A DNA stretch of 64,000 bases from Pseudo-nitzschia pungens (lineage: Eukaryota; Bacillariophyta; Bacillariophyceae; Bacillariales; Bacillariaceae), in contig CM074763.1 in the NCBI GenBank assembly GCA_037355855.1, positions 2,356,001-2,420,000 of the forward strand. Reading direction: 5' to 3'. Below the pieces are notes generated by a model. It searched no databases and had not been told where the DNA came from. It was given only the letters and a program-made list of their open reading frames with translations. Position numbers and translations under genes: made by a program. Position 1 is the first letter of the stretch. Every line of letters starts with the position of its first letter. Of this stretch, positions 12,073-24,340 are shown one piece after another.

Positions 12073-13308
12073 CAGTAAGTCTTAGTCTTGGCATGGTGTT
12101 TTGGTGTTTTTTTTTGGTGAAATAGTGAGCAAACAGTGGATTACAGGGGATTTTGTGAAGCTCAGAAATTTCGATAGACATGTGTCCTGTCTTTGTTAAA
12201 ATAATGAGTCCCGTCTTTAAAATAATGCAACGAAGGTTGCGCACCTCCGTGTTAATATACGGAGAAAAAAACTACTGTTCCGGCAATCTTAAGGGGGTCT
12301 AAGACGCAACCGGTACTGTACTCTCAGGCATTAAAAATGGGTCCCATACGTTAAAAAATGAGGCGTACTTAGAAACGTACCTATGTATACGTACTATGTA
12401 GTAGGAGTTGCACGGGCGCGAAGCGCGCGCAACTACGGTTGCATTTGACGGATACCGTACCAGTTTCGAAAGTGAACCCCAACATAGTTTCGTGGCCGAT
12501 GGATTCATTCAGTTATCAGCTTTTACTTTTTACTTGGCAGGCAGTAAATTTCTAGTGTCAGCAGTCTCGGTGTAAGTTAACTTACTGTCTTATGCAGAAC
12601 ACGTGATTTTGGAACCGACAAGTCTAATTAATTGAACAGGATAGAAAGTCCTTGGTTGATTATTTGAGATTAATAACTGTATTGCAAAATTTGTTTATCC
12701 CTCACCAATACATGTGACGTGCCTCTGTGCTGAACGGGATGCTGTGTGGCAGAATAGAGAGTTGTTCTGGTGGCTATTGAGTAATCTAACTGTCCTAGTA
12801 GATAAGTGGTGGATGTGTATGAACAATTGCAGTCTCAAATCATTTCCAAGAGCATGTAACATACCAATATCTACATTTCATTAATTGTGTATTTTACCAA
12901 GAAATTAAGTTGCACTATACCAGTACGTGTGCTAGTACTCTGTGGTGTTGAACCATAACTTGCTGTTCTTAATCATTAGAACCCCCATGATTTTAAGCAA
13001 AAAGTACTGTAATTCTGACTGTTTGTTTTATTTCTTTGCTGTTTTCATCTTATTACATGGAATGTACATACTACAATAGCAGTACCCTGAACAACAATAC
13101 TAACACCACCTTTTGTCACATACCATGTTGTATTGTTCACAACCAAAATTTGGTGCATACTGACTTGGAAAAAATGATTTCAGTACGTCATAATATGCTG
13201 AGCCACAGTGTTGTTCCTCTTCCTCACGGCAGAAGTGAAGTGTGTAAGATTGCTTGTTGCTTGTTCAGCTTCCTTCATCTTTGTCCAACTGTTGTGCATA
13301 ACACCATT

Positions 13309-13323
13309 CCCCCCCCCCCCCCC
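13309..13323 (+). repeat. Poly-C tract (15 C)
   Basis: An uninterrupted run of 15 cytosines in gene-free DNA. The length should be treated as approximate, since homopolymers are prone to assembly error. Confidence 0.7.
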
Positions 13324-14518
13324 AGCGACAGCCATTCTGACGTGCATACTCCTACCGGTACCTTCAAGTTTAAATTCTTAAAATGCCTCATGTAACTTTT
13401 TCGTAACGTAGTTGCTTCCAACCCTCACTTTGTTGGCGAGTGGCTAACTTGCTGCTGCTGTTGGCTTGTTTGTCAATCACCAATGAACTTCTTCAGTCTG
13501 TCCATTGACACGCGTCGGAGCTCATGAATGATTGGTGTTGTGGGAATGAAAAGAAGAGAGCCCATACAAGGGGGAGGCGCAAGTACCGTGCATTAGAAAA
13601 AATTACTTACGAATTAACAATTAAGATAAATAATAATGATATTTAACGCTCTTTCCAATGAGTGAACTTAATGTGTTGATAATTCTAAATAAAAATTACA
13701 TTATTGGAGGCGAAACAATAATCTGAAAAACGGTGATTTAAATCATCGCGCCTATGAGTCTTTGGAATCTAAAAATTTCAAAGAGGTTGTTCTTCAGCGA
13801 AAACAATGAAGGGAAAGCGCATACTAAACGCTTATTAGAAAGAGGAAGGATGATTGACAGCAGTTACTTTTTGCGTTACTACGGATTATTTATCTCATCT
13901 TTGTTTTCTTTTTTAGAGTTAAAATCGTCAGGACACGAATCCTTAAATAGTGAAGGCTATGTGAATCACCAGTACTAGGTAGGTACCGCTCGGGTAGACT
14001 GTGGAATGATAGGGGGGACTCCCGGATTACGCTAAATTGAATCTACCAATGATGTCGATGTTGAATTCTTCTTTAATGAAATTTCACTGAATTTCACTAT
14101 TGCCCATGCGTTCAATATTCATCATGGAATTGAGGCGATGTTCTTCGCCTACCACACGTGTCACAAGAAATATGGACCATCGCAGCGGATTGCTTGAGGT
14201 ATTTGTGAACATCCAACAGTCAAGCGGAAGTTGTGATCCAGTCTTTATCAATCTTCTCAGGAAACCGATGAATAATGAAACGTTCGTCAACGATCCTTGA
14301 TTCGATTGGGATCGACGACACAATTGTGTTGATTTTGTCGAAACGAACCGATTCACTGTGTATCGCTTCTGTAGTATTGTGGAAAACCCCAACCATATCG
14401 ATCGTATCTTTCATTAGACTCAAGTGTCAAGTCACCAAATTGCTTCTCCAACCTTTCTGAGAAGCAGCACAACGACGACGCACAACAACCATTTTCCATA
14501 CGTTTTCCTATCATCGCA

Positions 14519-16475
14519 ATGTCAGTGCGTCCCGATGAGATATTCGAAGATTGCCAAGATTTGGGAGATGAAGAAGATGCGAAATTAAAATGCATCATCC
14601 AGAAACTGGTGATCAGAGGGGAAGAAGACAAGAATTATACAAGTCGAATCTTCTTGGTATACAGTGCGGCTCTAGTATTTTTCATGCAGGCGGGATTTGC
14701 CATGATTTGCGCTGGTAGTGTCAGAAAGAAGAATGTAGGAAACAGCATGTTGAAGAATTTACTGGATGCGGTGAGTAGTCGATATGTTGCTACTATCTTG
14801 CAAAAGGAAACTTGCTTCATCAGAGTTGGTCTCTCTGTCTCAAACTGATCTCATTTTACACTCACATGTTTTTTTCTCTCCGTGTCATGTTGTTAATGGA
14901 ACTAGTGCGGTGCTGCAGTCGCGTACTATTCTTTCGGATATGCCTTTGCTTTTGGAGATGGGAGCGATCCAAACGGATTCATTGGAACCACTCATTTTTT
15001 CTTGATGGGCGTCGACAACTACGCCTTTTGGATGTTCGAATACGCATTTTCTGCAGCTTCTGCTACCATTGTAGCCGGGACTCTTGCCGAACGATGTCAA
15101 ATGGCGGCATATCTTTGCTACTCCTTGGTTCTAGCCGGGTTCGTATATCCAGTTGTCTCTCATGCCATATGGAGTCCGCATGGATTCTTGACATCCAATG
15201 TAGCACGAGAGAACAAACTGTTTGGTAGCGGGGTGGTAGATTTCGCGGGAGGTGGTGTTGTCCATCTAGTCGGAGGATGCACAGCACTCTTTGCAACCAT
15301 GATTCTAGGGCCTCGGCGAGGACGCTTTCATGACGACGAAGGGCGGAAGTTGGATAAACCGAATATATTCCCCGGTCATTCCATAGCTCTGCAGGTACGG
15401 AACGTGGATTGGTATGCAGTGTGATTTTAAAGATGGAAGACGACCACAACAGTAACTCACGATCTATTCCAATAACTTTTCCTATTTCCGTCTATCGGAT
15501 AATCTGTGGTCCGCATAAAGATGCTTGGAACGTTTATATTATGGTTTGGATGGTACGGATTCAATTCAGGAAGTGCTCTTATTGCAACTTCCGATGATCC
15601 TGGACGTTTGGTGTCACTATCGGCTGTCAATACAACCCTATCTGGTGGAATGGGCGGATTGGTTGCTTTGTTTGTCAATCTTTTCATTCTGGAAAGGCGA
15701 ATGGGAGAACCAATTTTCGATTTGAGAATGGCAATGAACGGAAGTTTGAGTGGTTTGGTTGCCATAACCGCAGGATGCGGTGTAGGTGAGTCATTGCACA
15801 ATACGGGTGAGTCCGATTTGGGGATTTGGGGATTAGTTACTTATACATAAAAAACATTTGCTTTCTACGTCGATTGTATCATAAGTGGAACCGTGGGCTG
15901 CTGTGTTAATCGGAGCGATTTCGGGCCTCCTTTACATCGGTGGGAGTAACCTTCTAATAAGACTTCGACTAGACGATGCAGTTGATGCTATACCCGTTCA
16001 CATGATCAATGGTATTTGGGGCTTGCTCGCTGTGGGATTTGTTGCTTCTCCCCGATACTTGGATATGACTTACGGAACGAAAGTTGCTCACGTTGGATTG
16101 TTTTATTCCCTTGCAAGAGAAAAAAGAGATGCTCGATTGCTAGCAGCTCAGCTAGTTGGAATACTATTCATCCTGTCCTGGTGTTTAGTAATCATGATGC
16201 CATTTTTCATATGGTTGGACTGGAAGGGATGGTTTCGATCGGATCCGCTGGAAGAAATTGTTGGACTAGACACATCATACCATGGAGGTCTTATACTAAT
16301 GAGTGGCGATGACTCCGTCAATCCGGAGTACATATCGAAGTTTAGAAAACAACGGTCTGAGCTGCGACAAAGACGGGGAGCCAAGTCATATCTTGCTGAT
16401 AATGCAGCCGAAGAATCCTTAGATGGCAAAAACTCGACGACGGTGAACACAGGAGCGTCAGAAATAGGAGTTTAG
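14519..16475 (+). CDS. AMT: Ammonium transporter (AMT/Mep family)
   Basis: Four exons: 14519-14770, 14906-15394, 15521-15785 and 15886-16475, joined at GTGAGT/TAG, GTACGG/AAG and GTGAGT/AAG borders, all in phase; 531 residues. The protein moves ammonium across the plasma membrane. Family landmarks across the splice sites are intact: [18 protein letters not shown] in the first helices, [31 protein letters not shown] with the first pore histidine (about residue 203), [28 protein letters not shown], and [17 protein letters not shown] with the second pore histidine (about residue 372). About eleven membrane helices are expected. The tail after the last helix is charged and ends [12 protein letters not shown]. 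The N-terminus is an acidic stretch of about 35 residues. The splice phases and the twin histidines make the call firm. Confidence 0.95.
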
Positions 16476-17332
16476 CACCGATACAAACATAATACATAGT
16501 AGAATACAGTCAACGCACATTTCGAGTTTCACTTTATCAAGGTAGAGTAGTATTTTTTGTCTGATATATCGCTTTTTAATTCATTGTTGATTCAATAGAT
16601 TCTTTTGTTTGCTCTTGAATAACTAGGTTGAATGCTACTAACGTACGTACATGTACCGTTTCAATTCTCATCATAGTAATACTACGCAACCGACCGCTTC
16701 GCATGTTTGACAAGCGAAACCAAAAACATCCGCTGACTTCCACCGCTTTCACTTGTTCCTCAAGCTGCTTATTACTACACAGGCCTGAGTGATCTTACTA
16801 ACATTATTATTATTTTTCATCATTTTTATTATTTCTTCGTATTGTTCCTGCATACCCTTGGTAGCGTAAGGTAGTATCAGTGTTTGACTCACCCATTTAC
16901 TTTATCTTCACATTGAACATGTACATAGAGAAAAAATGAAAGCAAAGTGAAGAATTTACGAAGCAAGGACCCGTTTTGCTACAATAGTGTTGAGACTGAC
17001 AACATGGTCTCCTCCTCAGTAACGCATCACGAAGTATTATTATTACGAAGTACTTCGTACCTTACTTCGTATTATTTATTTTATCTTGTTCCGCTCTCTG
17101 CAATCTTCACAATAATTCTGAGAGCAGAGCTTTTTTCAGACGTGCATCGTGCGTTTACGTGATGTCAACGAATGAAAGCCTCCCAGCCATCGACTCTCCC
17201 AGGAAGATTTCACGTCTCAAAAACTGACCAAAAAGGAGAACAAAATTGAACGACAGTTCGAACATACCATCGCGGCAATGCAACCAACACCGCATCAACT
17301 CTGGACGAGTGGGGGAATAATCGAAGAAGCAA
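16476..17332. other. Intergenic region between AMT and TrmO
   Basis: AT-rich, no gene seen. It contains the perfect 16-mer palindrome TACGAAGTACTTCGTA near 17044-17059, with further copies of ACGAAGTA and CTTCGTA around it, and GTAC repeats near 16640. Confidence 0.6.
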
Positions 17333-19221
17333 ATGGCACGATCACTTCGGAGGAAACTTTTGTCTCTGATTTATTTTGTAATAAGCTGTTCCTGTCCCGG
17401 TCTGCTTTTCTTCGCAGACCCAGTTGTCGCTTGGCATCCCGCCGTCAGCACGCCGCTTTCGGCGTCATCGCCAGCCCCACAGTCACAATCCTCTTGTCGA
17501 AGACCAGAAACCCCGACGCATCAAACCTTCCGCAGGTACATAACTGTAGCAACGGGGATAACCACAGCATCTCTTTTGTCTCCCGTATCTCTGGCCGTGC
17601 AAGAGGATTATCGGCCACTGGAAAATATGATTGCAAACAACAACGCTGTCGCATTCGCTACTGGAATCAGCGCATTTGCAATTATTGCATCTGTGCTGTC
17701 TTGGAGAAGAATTCAGAATCTGCAGAATGAATTGGACTCACTGATGGAAGAAAAACGGAAAGCCACACCAGAAACACATGGTGCAACAGATACCAAAATC
17801 CTTGACAAGAACAAACAAGACAAAACAACGGATGCTTCGTCGATGTTGGCGAGTCAGGGCACAAGCGCAGAAAAATTAACTCCGACGCAGGACCTAAAGC
17901 TCAGGCAGACTGAAAAAGAAGTAGGGAAGGAGGAACAGAAAGACCTTGCAGTGATGCGTATAGGAGTCATCCGATCCATCTATAGACTGTGTGTGGGTAC
18001 TCCTCGTCAAGGCCTCCTTGCTCCCGATGCTCGTGGGCGCATTGAATTGGATAAGATTGGAAACTCGTCGACGGCTGCGACAGTAAGTGGCTTGGAGGAA
18101 TTTTCATACATTTGGGTATTGTTTCATTTTCACTTAAACACGCAATCTACAAAGAAAGAACGCCGCTTCAAGTCAAAGATTGCTCCTCCTGCTTTGGGTG
18201 GCAAAAAAGTCGGAATATATGCCACGAGATCACCTCACAGACACAATCCGATCGGAATTACGTTGTGCAAACTCGATCGGATCCAAGTTCATGGACCCCA
18301 TAATGTAACGCTCCACGTGAGCGGCCTTGATCTTGTCGATGGAACGCCTGTTCTGGATATCAAACCTTATGTCCCAGTTTACGATTCCGTGAATGCTTTT
18401 GCAGAGGCTACCCATTCACCCTTGTCGCCGGAACCGGCAAGCGAAGCATCCGAGTCCCCACCACTTGTTTCAAACGGATCCGAGGAATTATTCTCTCTAA
18501 AAACTAAAGCACCCCAACTTCCGCCACCTCAAGTTCCCGAATGGGTACAAGGAGGATTGGCCACAAAACGAAGTGTTGTCATCACCGAAAGGGCAAAGAA
18601 TGATTTGAAAGAAATACTTCGTGAAGATGCCAAAGCCTTGGAATTCTATGGTCCGCACTGCTATTGCGACAAAAATATGAGTGCTGATAGCACTATTGAT
18701 ACGACTCTGCGAGTAATAGAGCAGGTCTTGAGCATTGATGTCCGAAGCTCTCATCAGACACGAAAGGCTCGCACCGGTCGATCCCAAGCCGAGCGAGCAG
18801 CGCGTGTTCGATCAAGGTTTGATGTAAAGTCGACTGCGGATTCCAAAAATAATGGCACAGAAGGAGAACAGGTAGGAACGAAAATGGCGACACAAGATGT
18901 TGCAAAAGAATTGCCGGTGACAAAAATGTGCACCCAGCAACTTGACAATCTCCTAGTGTACTTTTCTGTTCAAGAAGTTGAAGCCAAAAGGGATTCATCG
19001 CAGGGTAGCGGGTAAGTTTCGAGCATGGTTTGTTTGAGGTATTTCCTTGCTGGGCGATTGAAACAAAAATACGTCGCATCATCTCATTGTCTCATGAATT
19101 TTTTTCCATGTTCCCTCTAATTGATAACATGACTTCTGAAATCAGGGCGGAAGACGGAATCACTGTTGAAAGCATCAAATTCCTTCCAAATACCGAAATT
19201 AAGAAAGAACGACGCAGATGA
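17333..19221 (+). CDS. TRMO: tRNA N6-methyltransferase TrmO (TsaA/UPF0066 domain), membrane-anchored
   Basis: Two exons, 17333-19011 and 19146-19221, split by a GTAAGT...CAG intron in phase 2; 584 residues. Without the intron the frame stops at once, so the splice is well supported. TrmO methylates t6A37 in tRNA using S-adenosylmethionine. The TsaA domain spans about residues 207-350: IGVIRSIYRLCVGTPRQG, LEEFSYIWVLFHFH, GIYATRSPHRHNPIGIT (the SAM-site signature) and VDGTPVLDIKPYVP. The C-terminal TrmO module follows (IEQVLSIDVRS, LDNLLVYFSVQEVE) and is completed by exon 2 (DGITVESIKFLPN). N-terminal to these are a signal-like hydrophobic stretch ending VVAWHP, possibly a plastid-type leader, and a likely membrane helix near residues 103-122 (AVAFATGISAFAIIASVLSW) followed by a short charged helix. 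Bacterial homologues lack such an anchor, so an organellar location is inferred. Confidence 0.88.
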
Positions 19222-19468
19222 ATTGAAAATGTTGCAGACAAAATTGGGCCAAAGTTATTGGGAATAATATGTGCTATGAACACTTCAGCATGTGATTAGA
19301 TATGAATGTAAAAAACTGAGTTTATGTTATCATCGTTAAAACAATTCATCCGACCAGCGTCGAAAAAGTGTGTAATATACAATGGGTACTGATAGACGAC
19401 TCTCGTTGTACGAAGTGAGCAAAAAGGGCAACCTGAGACAAAAGATGCTATGCACCTCCACCACCAAT

Positions 19469-22042
19469 TTACTCCTCTTCTTCCCCATTGAATTTCGTTT
19501 GTACAAATTTTGCTTGTGTCTTATCAAACTTTGTCACCTTCGCGTTCGCCATGAAGGCCTGGAACAAGAAGAAGGCGAATCCTGCATATCCCGCTCCTGA
19601 AAGCAGGCGTTTCGATGCAAATCCTGCAACATTCAAGAGCGTGGTGGCAATCAAGATGTTCTCGGTACGTTGTTGCGTCAACGCCATGCGCTCTAAAGCT
19701 TTCTCGTTTTCCAGAGAACGAACTCGAATCTTCAGTGTGCCTTCTTCCATCGACCGAAGAGTCTCTTCGATGTATGCGATCTTTTTCGGTGAGGTAACAG
19801 CCGTTTCAATGTCCATCGTATTTAGGCCTGTCGCCTTTCGGAAGATGGAAAATTTCTTAGAAGTTTCACTTTCGTATCCTTTTTGTGAATCGGTGAATTT
19901 TTCAACGAACGGTTGTGCCAACTTTCCGATGTCAAACTTTTCGTCAAGCCCTTTACCAATACCTTCTACGGATGCAAAAGCACGGAAAATAAATGTAAAG
20001 GTACTAGGGAAACGGAAGGAATCATTTTCGGTCAAGGTCTGAAGATCTGTACCTAGCGTTTGTTTGATATTTTCCGATGACTTTCCAATTTGGTTGTTCT
20101 TGAAAGCCCTCATGAAATACCGTGCAAGCTTCTCGACAGCCAACCGATCGGATCCACGCGCAAGAACACCAGCTTCTTCCACACCGTCGATCAATTGCTT
20201 GGCATTTTTGGCTAGTGTAGCGTCGTTCACCATTGGACCTCCGGCAAAGAGCGCGGTGCAAAATTTACGGAAACCCTCTCGCACGTTCGGTTTGAGTTCG
20301 TCCATCATACCAAAATCGTAGTAAACCAAATTTCCCTTGTCGTCCACACACAAGTTACCAGGGTGCGGATCGCAGTCTGCCGGACCACGAATTGTTAAGA
20401 AAGTTGGAGAAAAAAAATATAAGAATTGTCAGCTTTTTTCAACCACGCCGACATATTGAAATAGAAGTAATCTTTCGGCCCAAAAAACTATCAACACGAG
20501 CAAAAAAATCAACTTACGGAAGTAGGACGTTTCAACGATTTGACGCAAGAAGGCATCAGCGGTTCGTTTAGCGAGCAACTCTCGATCCAGTCCTAAGGAT
20601 TCGATTTTCTCTATGTCTGTCAACTTGAGGGATTCGACGAATTCCATGGTCAGAACGCGAGGCGTCGAAAGATCACGGTAAAATTGTGGAACTCGCACAT
20701 AGTCAATATCCTTGAAGTCTTCGGCAAAACGTTCTCCATTGTCAGCCTCGTTGAGGTAATCGATTTCGAGGTAAAGTAGGCGCTCGGATTCTTCGTAAAT
20801 ACTAACCCAATCCCGATCAGCGCCATCGGATTTGGGATCAAACTTATCCAAGAGAACAGCGAGTTTTCGCAAGTTTTTCAAATCAACGTCAAAGAGTTCT
20901 TTGAGACCCGCACGCTGAACCTTGATGGCGACCTTTTGTCCCTTGTAATAGGCAGTGTGTACCTGTCCCAAACTAGCCGCCTTCAAAGGAGTTTCGGAGA
21001 AGTCGGTGAAGATTTCGTCCGTAGGTGCACCGAGTTCTTTGGCAATAATTTCCTTTGCGCGGGCCCCGGAGAAAGGTGGCACTTCGTCCTGCAATGTCTT
21101 GAGGACATCTGTGAAGGTTTTTGGTAGAACATCGGTACGAGTCGAAACAACCTGACCAAGTTTGACGAATGTCGGTCCGAGCGTAAGCAATCCGTCTCGG
21201 ATGAAGGTGGCAGCGTCAACTTGTGCTTGTTTGATTTCTTCGTCAGTTGCTCCCTTTTTGCGCATCGAACGCGGTTTCAGACATCGGAAGACGGATTTAA
21301 GAGCGAACTTCCAGACTTCGGCGTTTCGTCTCAAGGCCGAAGATTCTCCGCGCTTAAACCAACCCGCTTCAAGCATGTCTCCGTCGATTTCTTCATCAGT
21401 GTCGTCGTCGGTGACAGTCTTTTCTCCCGGAATACCTCGGACCATTTGCATCGTGTTGCTGATTCGATTTTTTAGTCTTGCACGGAATCCTTGAGCTTGT
21501 TCTTCATCGGCACAGAGAGGGTCGGCTGGCCCTCCGGTTTCTTCGTCGATCAAGCACTCTTCTTCTACAATTTCCTGAACGATTTTTTCAGATTCGATTT
21601 CGATGTCGTTCATCAATTTCTCGACGAAATCAGCGTCGGCGACAGTCCCATTTAGGAGGACAACAGATTCGGAGTTGGAATCGTCTTTCGATAAAGTTTC
21701 TTCAACGGCAGCCTTGGTACCTTCACTCTCTTGGAGAGCGACCCCGAGCCCATCAGCATCTTCAAGAAGAACCTTGTCGCTTTTCTTGCCACCATCACTT
21801 TCGTCATCGCTGCTGCTGCTATCACTCCTCACATTTTCACCCTTTAGGTTTTGTTGCAATCTTGTAGCTAGAAGTCGTCGTTGGAAGTTTTCCGAATCCT
21901 TTGCCGACAACTTCAGGAACGAGGAACCGCGAGTACCGTGAGGAGAGACATTCACAAAGTTGCCTGTAAAAGCCTCGGCACTGTAGTGTTGGTTGGTCGT
22001 CACGGCTAGTGCGACCGCTATCGCCAGGGAAGAGAAGTTCAT
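19469..22042 (-). CDS. ABC1/UbiB-family atypical kinase, plastid-targeted (copy 1)
   Basis: Two exons, 22042-20518 and 20376-19469, joined by a 141-nt GTAAGT...CAG intron that rebuilds ETSYFHCDPHPGN; 810 residues. The ATG at 22042 is preferred over the longer open frame because it gives a signal peptide (MNFSSLAIAVALAVTT) followed by SAEAFTGN, a plastid-type cleavage site. ABC1 kinases regulate prenylquinone metabolism. The atypical-kinase motifs are complete: KLGQVVSTRTDVLP (KxGQ), KAASLGQVHTA (Ala-rich loop), VAIKVQR (lysine), LEIDYLNEADNGERF, DPHPGN and YYDFGMMDE. The region between leader and kinase is acidic and Ser-rich. The C-terminus carries about 250 residues past the DFG motif, ending with a hydrophobic hairpin (SGAGYAGFAFFLFQAFMA). 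It converges with TrmO, 247 nt away. A second ABC1 kinase lies 13 kb downstream. Confidence 0.92.
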
Positions 22043-23440
22043 TACGGGTTGGTTTCCTCGTCGTCCTGTTGTATCCTCTGGCGCTGGAAATGCGATCCGA
22101 TGTCCAGTAAGCTGGTCGTCAATACACAAATGTCTATGAAGAGGTAGAAGTAGTATTATTTAAGGCGCCCCTTTTTTGGAGGCTCTCAACATCCACAAAA
22201 CGATTTCGGACCTCAATACGGTAGAAGAGACGATGTGAAGGACAGGGAAAGAAATCATCGTATTTTGACTCGTTGAAGAGATTTTGGAAGATACCTAACG
22301 TATTACCGTTCTTGTTTCTGATTCGCTATCGTTTTTTTTGTGCTGTCGTCATCCAATGGGGTCTGCGTCATTGAATTTTTTAGACATGGATACCGGACAT
22401 ACGGTACACGTACCGTGAACTAATTATGATGCTGTCGTAAAATCCTAAAACCAAAAATTGTCTTTTCTGTTTTTTGTCGACCAAAAAAGGTCAGAAAACA
22501 GAATGCTACCGGTACGGTACCGTACGTAAGGTTTACCAAGCATCATTATTCTGAGAGTGCAGTAATTAATTAGTTGAAAGGATGTCGTGAAGGCAAAGGT
22601 TTTTTTAAAAAAAAGAGGATGAAAGAGAGAGTTCCTTGTGAGTTTGAGTTTCATCCGGCAGTTTAGCAAAATCAGATTTCTAACGATCCAAACTCAGAGC
22701 CTACTACTAGTACTATATGCTCAATCTTCATTGTTTTCAAGATTCTTTTCTGATCTGTCATGAAGCAGCAGTCAAACTCTAGTACTTGTGGCTATGAGGA
22801 CAATCAATGGAAATATGCCAAATGTTTCCATCAAACCACAAAAATTTCCATCATATGATGGGATAGTTTCCTGAATAGGCTTCTCAAGCAATGTCATACA
22901 GAGTAGTTGTTGGCTATTCTATTACTACTAGTACTAGTACAGTAGTAGTGGGTCAACTTCTTGTTGTTCATGGGGTGTTGATCTGACAAAATAATTCAAA
23001 ATGATTATAGCAGATCAACAAGAAGTGCTTGATGGCAGCAACCGCATCATACTCAAAATGGTCAAGACAAATTGAACAATAATTTTGATACCATCTGCAA
23101 ATGATATACTACATTACTCAATATAAGATACAGCTTAGCTCCTATCATACTACTACTAATAGCTAGTAGTAGTACTATCTTGGTCTTTCTGGGCATTTGG
23201 TATTATAATTGTAAACTTTTCAAAAAATTTGAATTGGTATTATACAATGTAAGTTACTGTGCATGTACATGAATTCAGAAGTATCCAGTTTAGGTAAGCT
23301 GTTCAAATAATTTTTCATAGATGCTCGTACGTGTAGTGTCGACTAGCTGAAGAAAAAACCTCGTTCGACAACTCGCACTTTTCTTTCTGTGTTTCAATCA
23401 AGATCTAAAACCTTGATTGTTCCTTCATAACCAAAAAAAT
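22043..23440. other. Intergenic region with GTAC and CTAGTA repeats
   Basis: No gene seen. It holds the upstream region of the ABC1 kinase, dense GTAC palindromes (22382-22416 and 22507-22530), a T7A8 palindrome at 22600-22614 and CTAGTA trinucleotide blocks near 22922-22950 and 23149-23177. Confidence 0.55.
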
Positions 23441-24340
23441 CTATTTTCGATGATAGTAGGACACACCTGTCGCTACCAAAGCCACAGCTACGGAAGCGAT
23501 GTATTTCAACCACCAGGGATTTCGTTTGACGGATACAATTAGCTCGTTGTTGCCCTGCATGCAGTCTTTGGAAACTGCAATGATCCGCTCAAAGTTTCCG
23601 TCTGTCGCTGTGTCGTTGTTTTTATCGTTGTTGCTCTCATCGCCATTGTCCTCTAATTGAACGGCTAGACTGTCCCAAAGCTGAATGAATTTTGCCTTTC
23701 GTTCGCCTCGTCCAGGTCCCGTCACCGAAGCAAACAAGTGGCAGGCCTCTTTCCCACACAAGGACTCCACCCGCGGCATGGCTGCCGCGCCTCCTCCAAT
23801 AATCAACGCACCCCACAAACAAAACGCAGCGCCGGCCAACTCGGCACCCGTCGACATGTTCTCGATGGCCCGAATGTACGCCTTCGCACCATCGGTGGCT
23901 TTGGCGACTACCTTTTCGACGGCGACCTTCCAATGTTCCCCCGAGTCGTCGCCGTACAGGGTTGCGAGATCCTTCTCGTATTGAGGGCCGAATCGATATC
24001 CGAGCGACAACAACTTCTCACAAATTTCGTCTCCCTCCTTTTCTCTCATCGCAACAATCTTCTTCTCCATTGTATTGGTGGCAACATAAAAAAGGGCAAT
24101 CACTTCTCGATATACTGTCTTGTCTGTAAAAAGACCGGACAGTACAAGCGCAGCTCGCAGCCGATTCGCCGAAATATGGGCAGACCGTATTGACTTCATG
24201 CAGGCCTGAAAGAGGCCGTTCTCTGTTCCTTTTTCCGTTATCTTGTCAAAGATCATGGTTTGCTGCGCTTCGGAGTGTTCGGTCGACTCGTCATTGACGC
24301 CGACTTCGGCAACACCGTCGCCGGGTTCTGTCGTTGTCAT
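23441..24340 (-). CDS. Heme-oxygenase-like protein with C-terminal membrane anchor
   Basis: Single exon, 299 residues. The fold resembles heme oxygenase: SAHISANRLRAAL could carry the proximal histidine, VYREVIALFYVATNTMEKKI matches the helix that leads to the HO core, GPQYEKDLATLYGDD matches the family's 'K-x-x-L-x-x-DL-x-x-x-Y-G' segment, and AELAGAAFCLWGALIIGGG aligns with the distal helix that normally reads GDLSGGQ. That distal motif is altered (GALIIGGG), so catalysis is uncertain. The C-terminus is a single membrane helix (WWLKYIASVAVALVATGVSYY) ending HRK, making a tail-anchored protein facing the cytosol, as in animal HO-1. No signal or plastid peptide precedes it, unlike algal plastid heme oxygenases. 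The assignment is by pattern only; another heme-oxygenase-fold protein such as a TenA-like one is possible. Confidence 0.6.
   Translation of the reverse strand: MTTTEPGDGVAEVGVNDESTEHSEAQQTMIFDKITEKGTENGLFQACMKSIRSAHISANRLRAALVLSGLFTDKTVYREVIALFYVATNTMEKKIVAMREKEGDEICEKLLSLGYRFGPQYEKDLATLYGDDSGEHWKVAVEKVVAKATDGAKAYIRAIENMSTGAELAGAAFCLWGALIIGGGAAAMPRVESLCGKEACHLFASVTGPGRGERKAKFIQLWDSLAVQLEDNGDESNNDKNNDTATDGNFERIIAVSKDCMQGNNELIVSVKRNPWWLKYIASVAVALVATGVSYYHRK

Larger units (their letters stand above)
10868..14518. other. 3.6-kb gene-free region rich in simple repeats
   Basis: No reading frame here looks coding: open frames are short, low in complexity and lack family features. The stretch holds an imperfect 31-bp direct repeat (11000-11030 and 11077-11107), dense ACT/AGT trinucleotide repeats (11391-11426, 11575-11648, 11960-12072), a GC-rich hairpin (12407-12433) and a run of 15 C (13309-13323). 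It includes the 5' flanks of PIG-V and of the ammonium transporter. Confidence 0.6.

Noticed and set aside
13036..13395. 119-codon plus-strand frame
   Set aside because: Low-complexity translation that reads through the poly-C tract; no homologous pattern seen.
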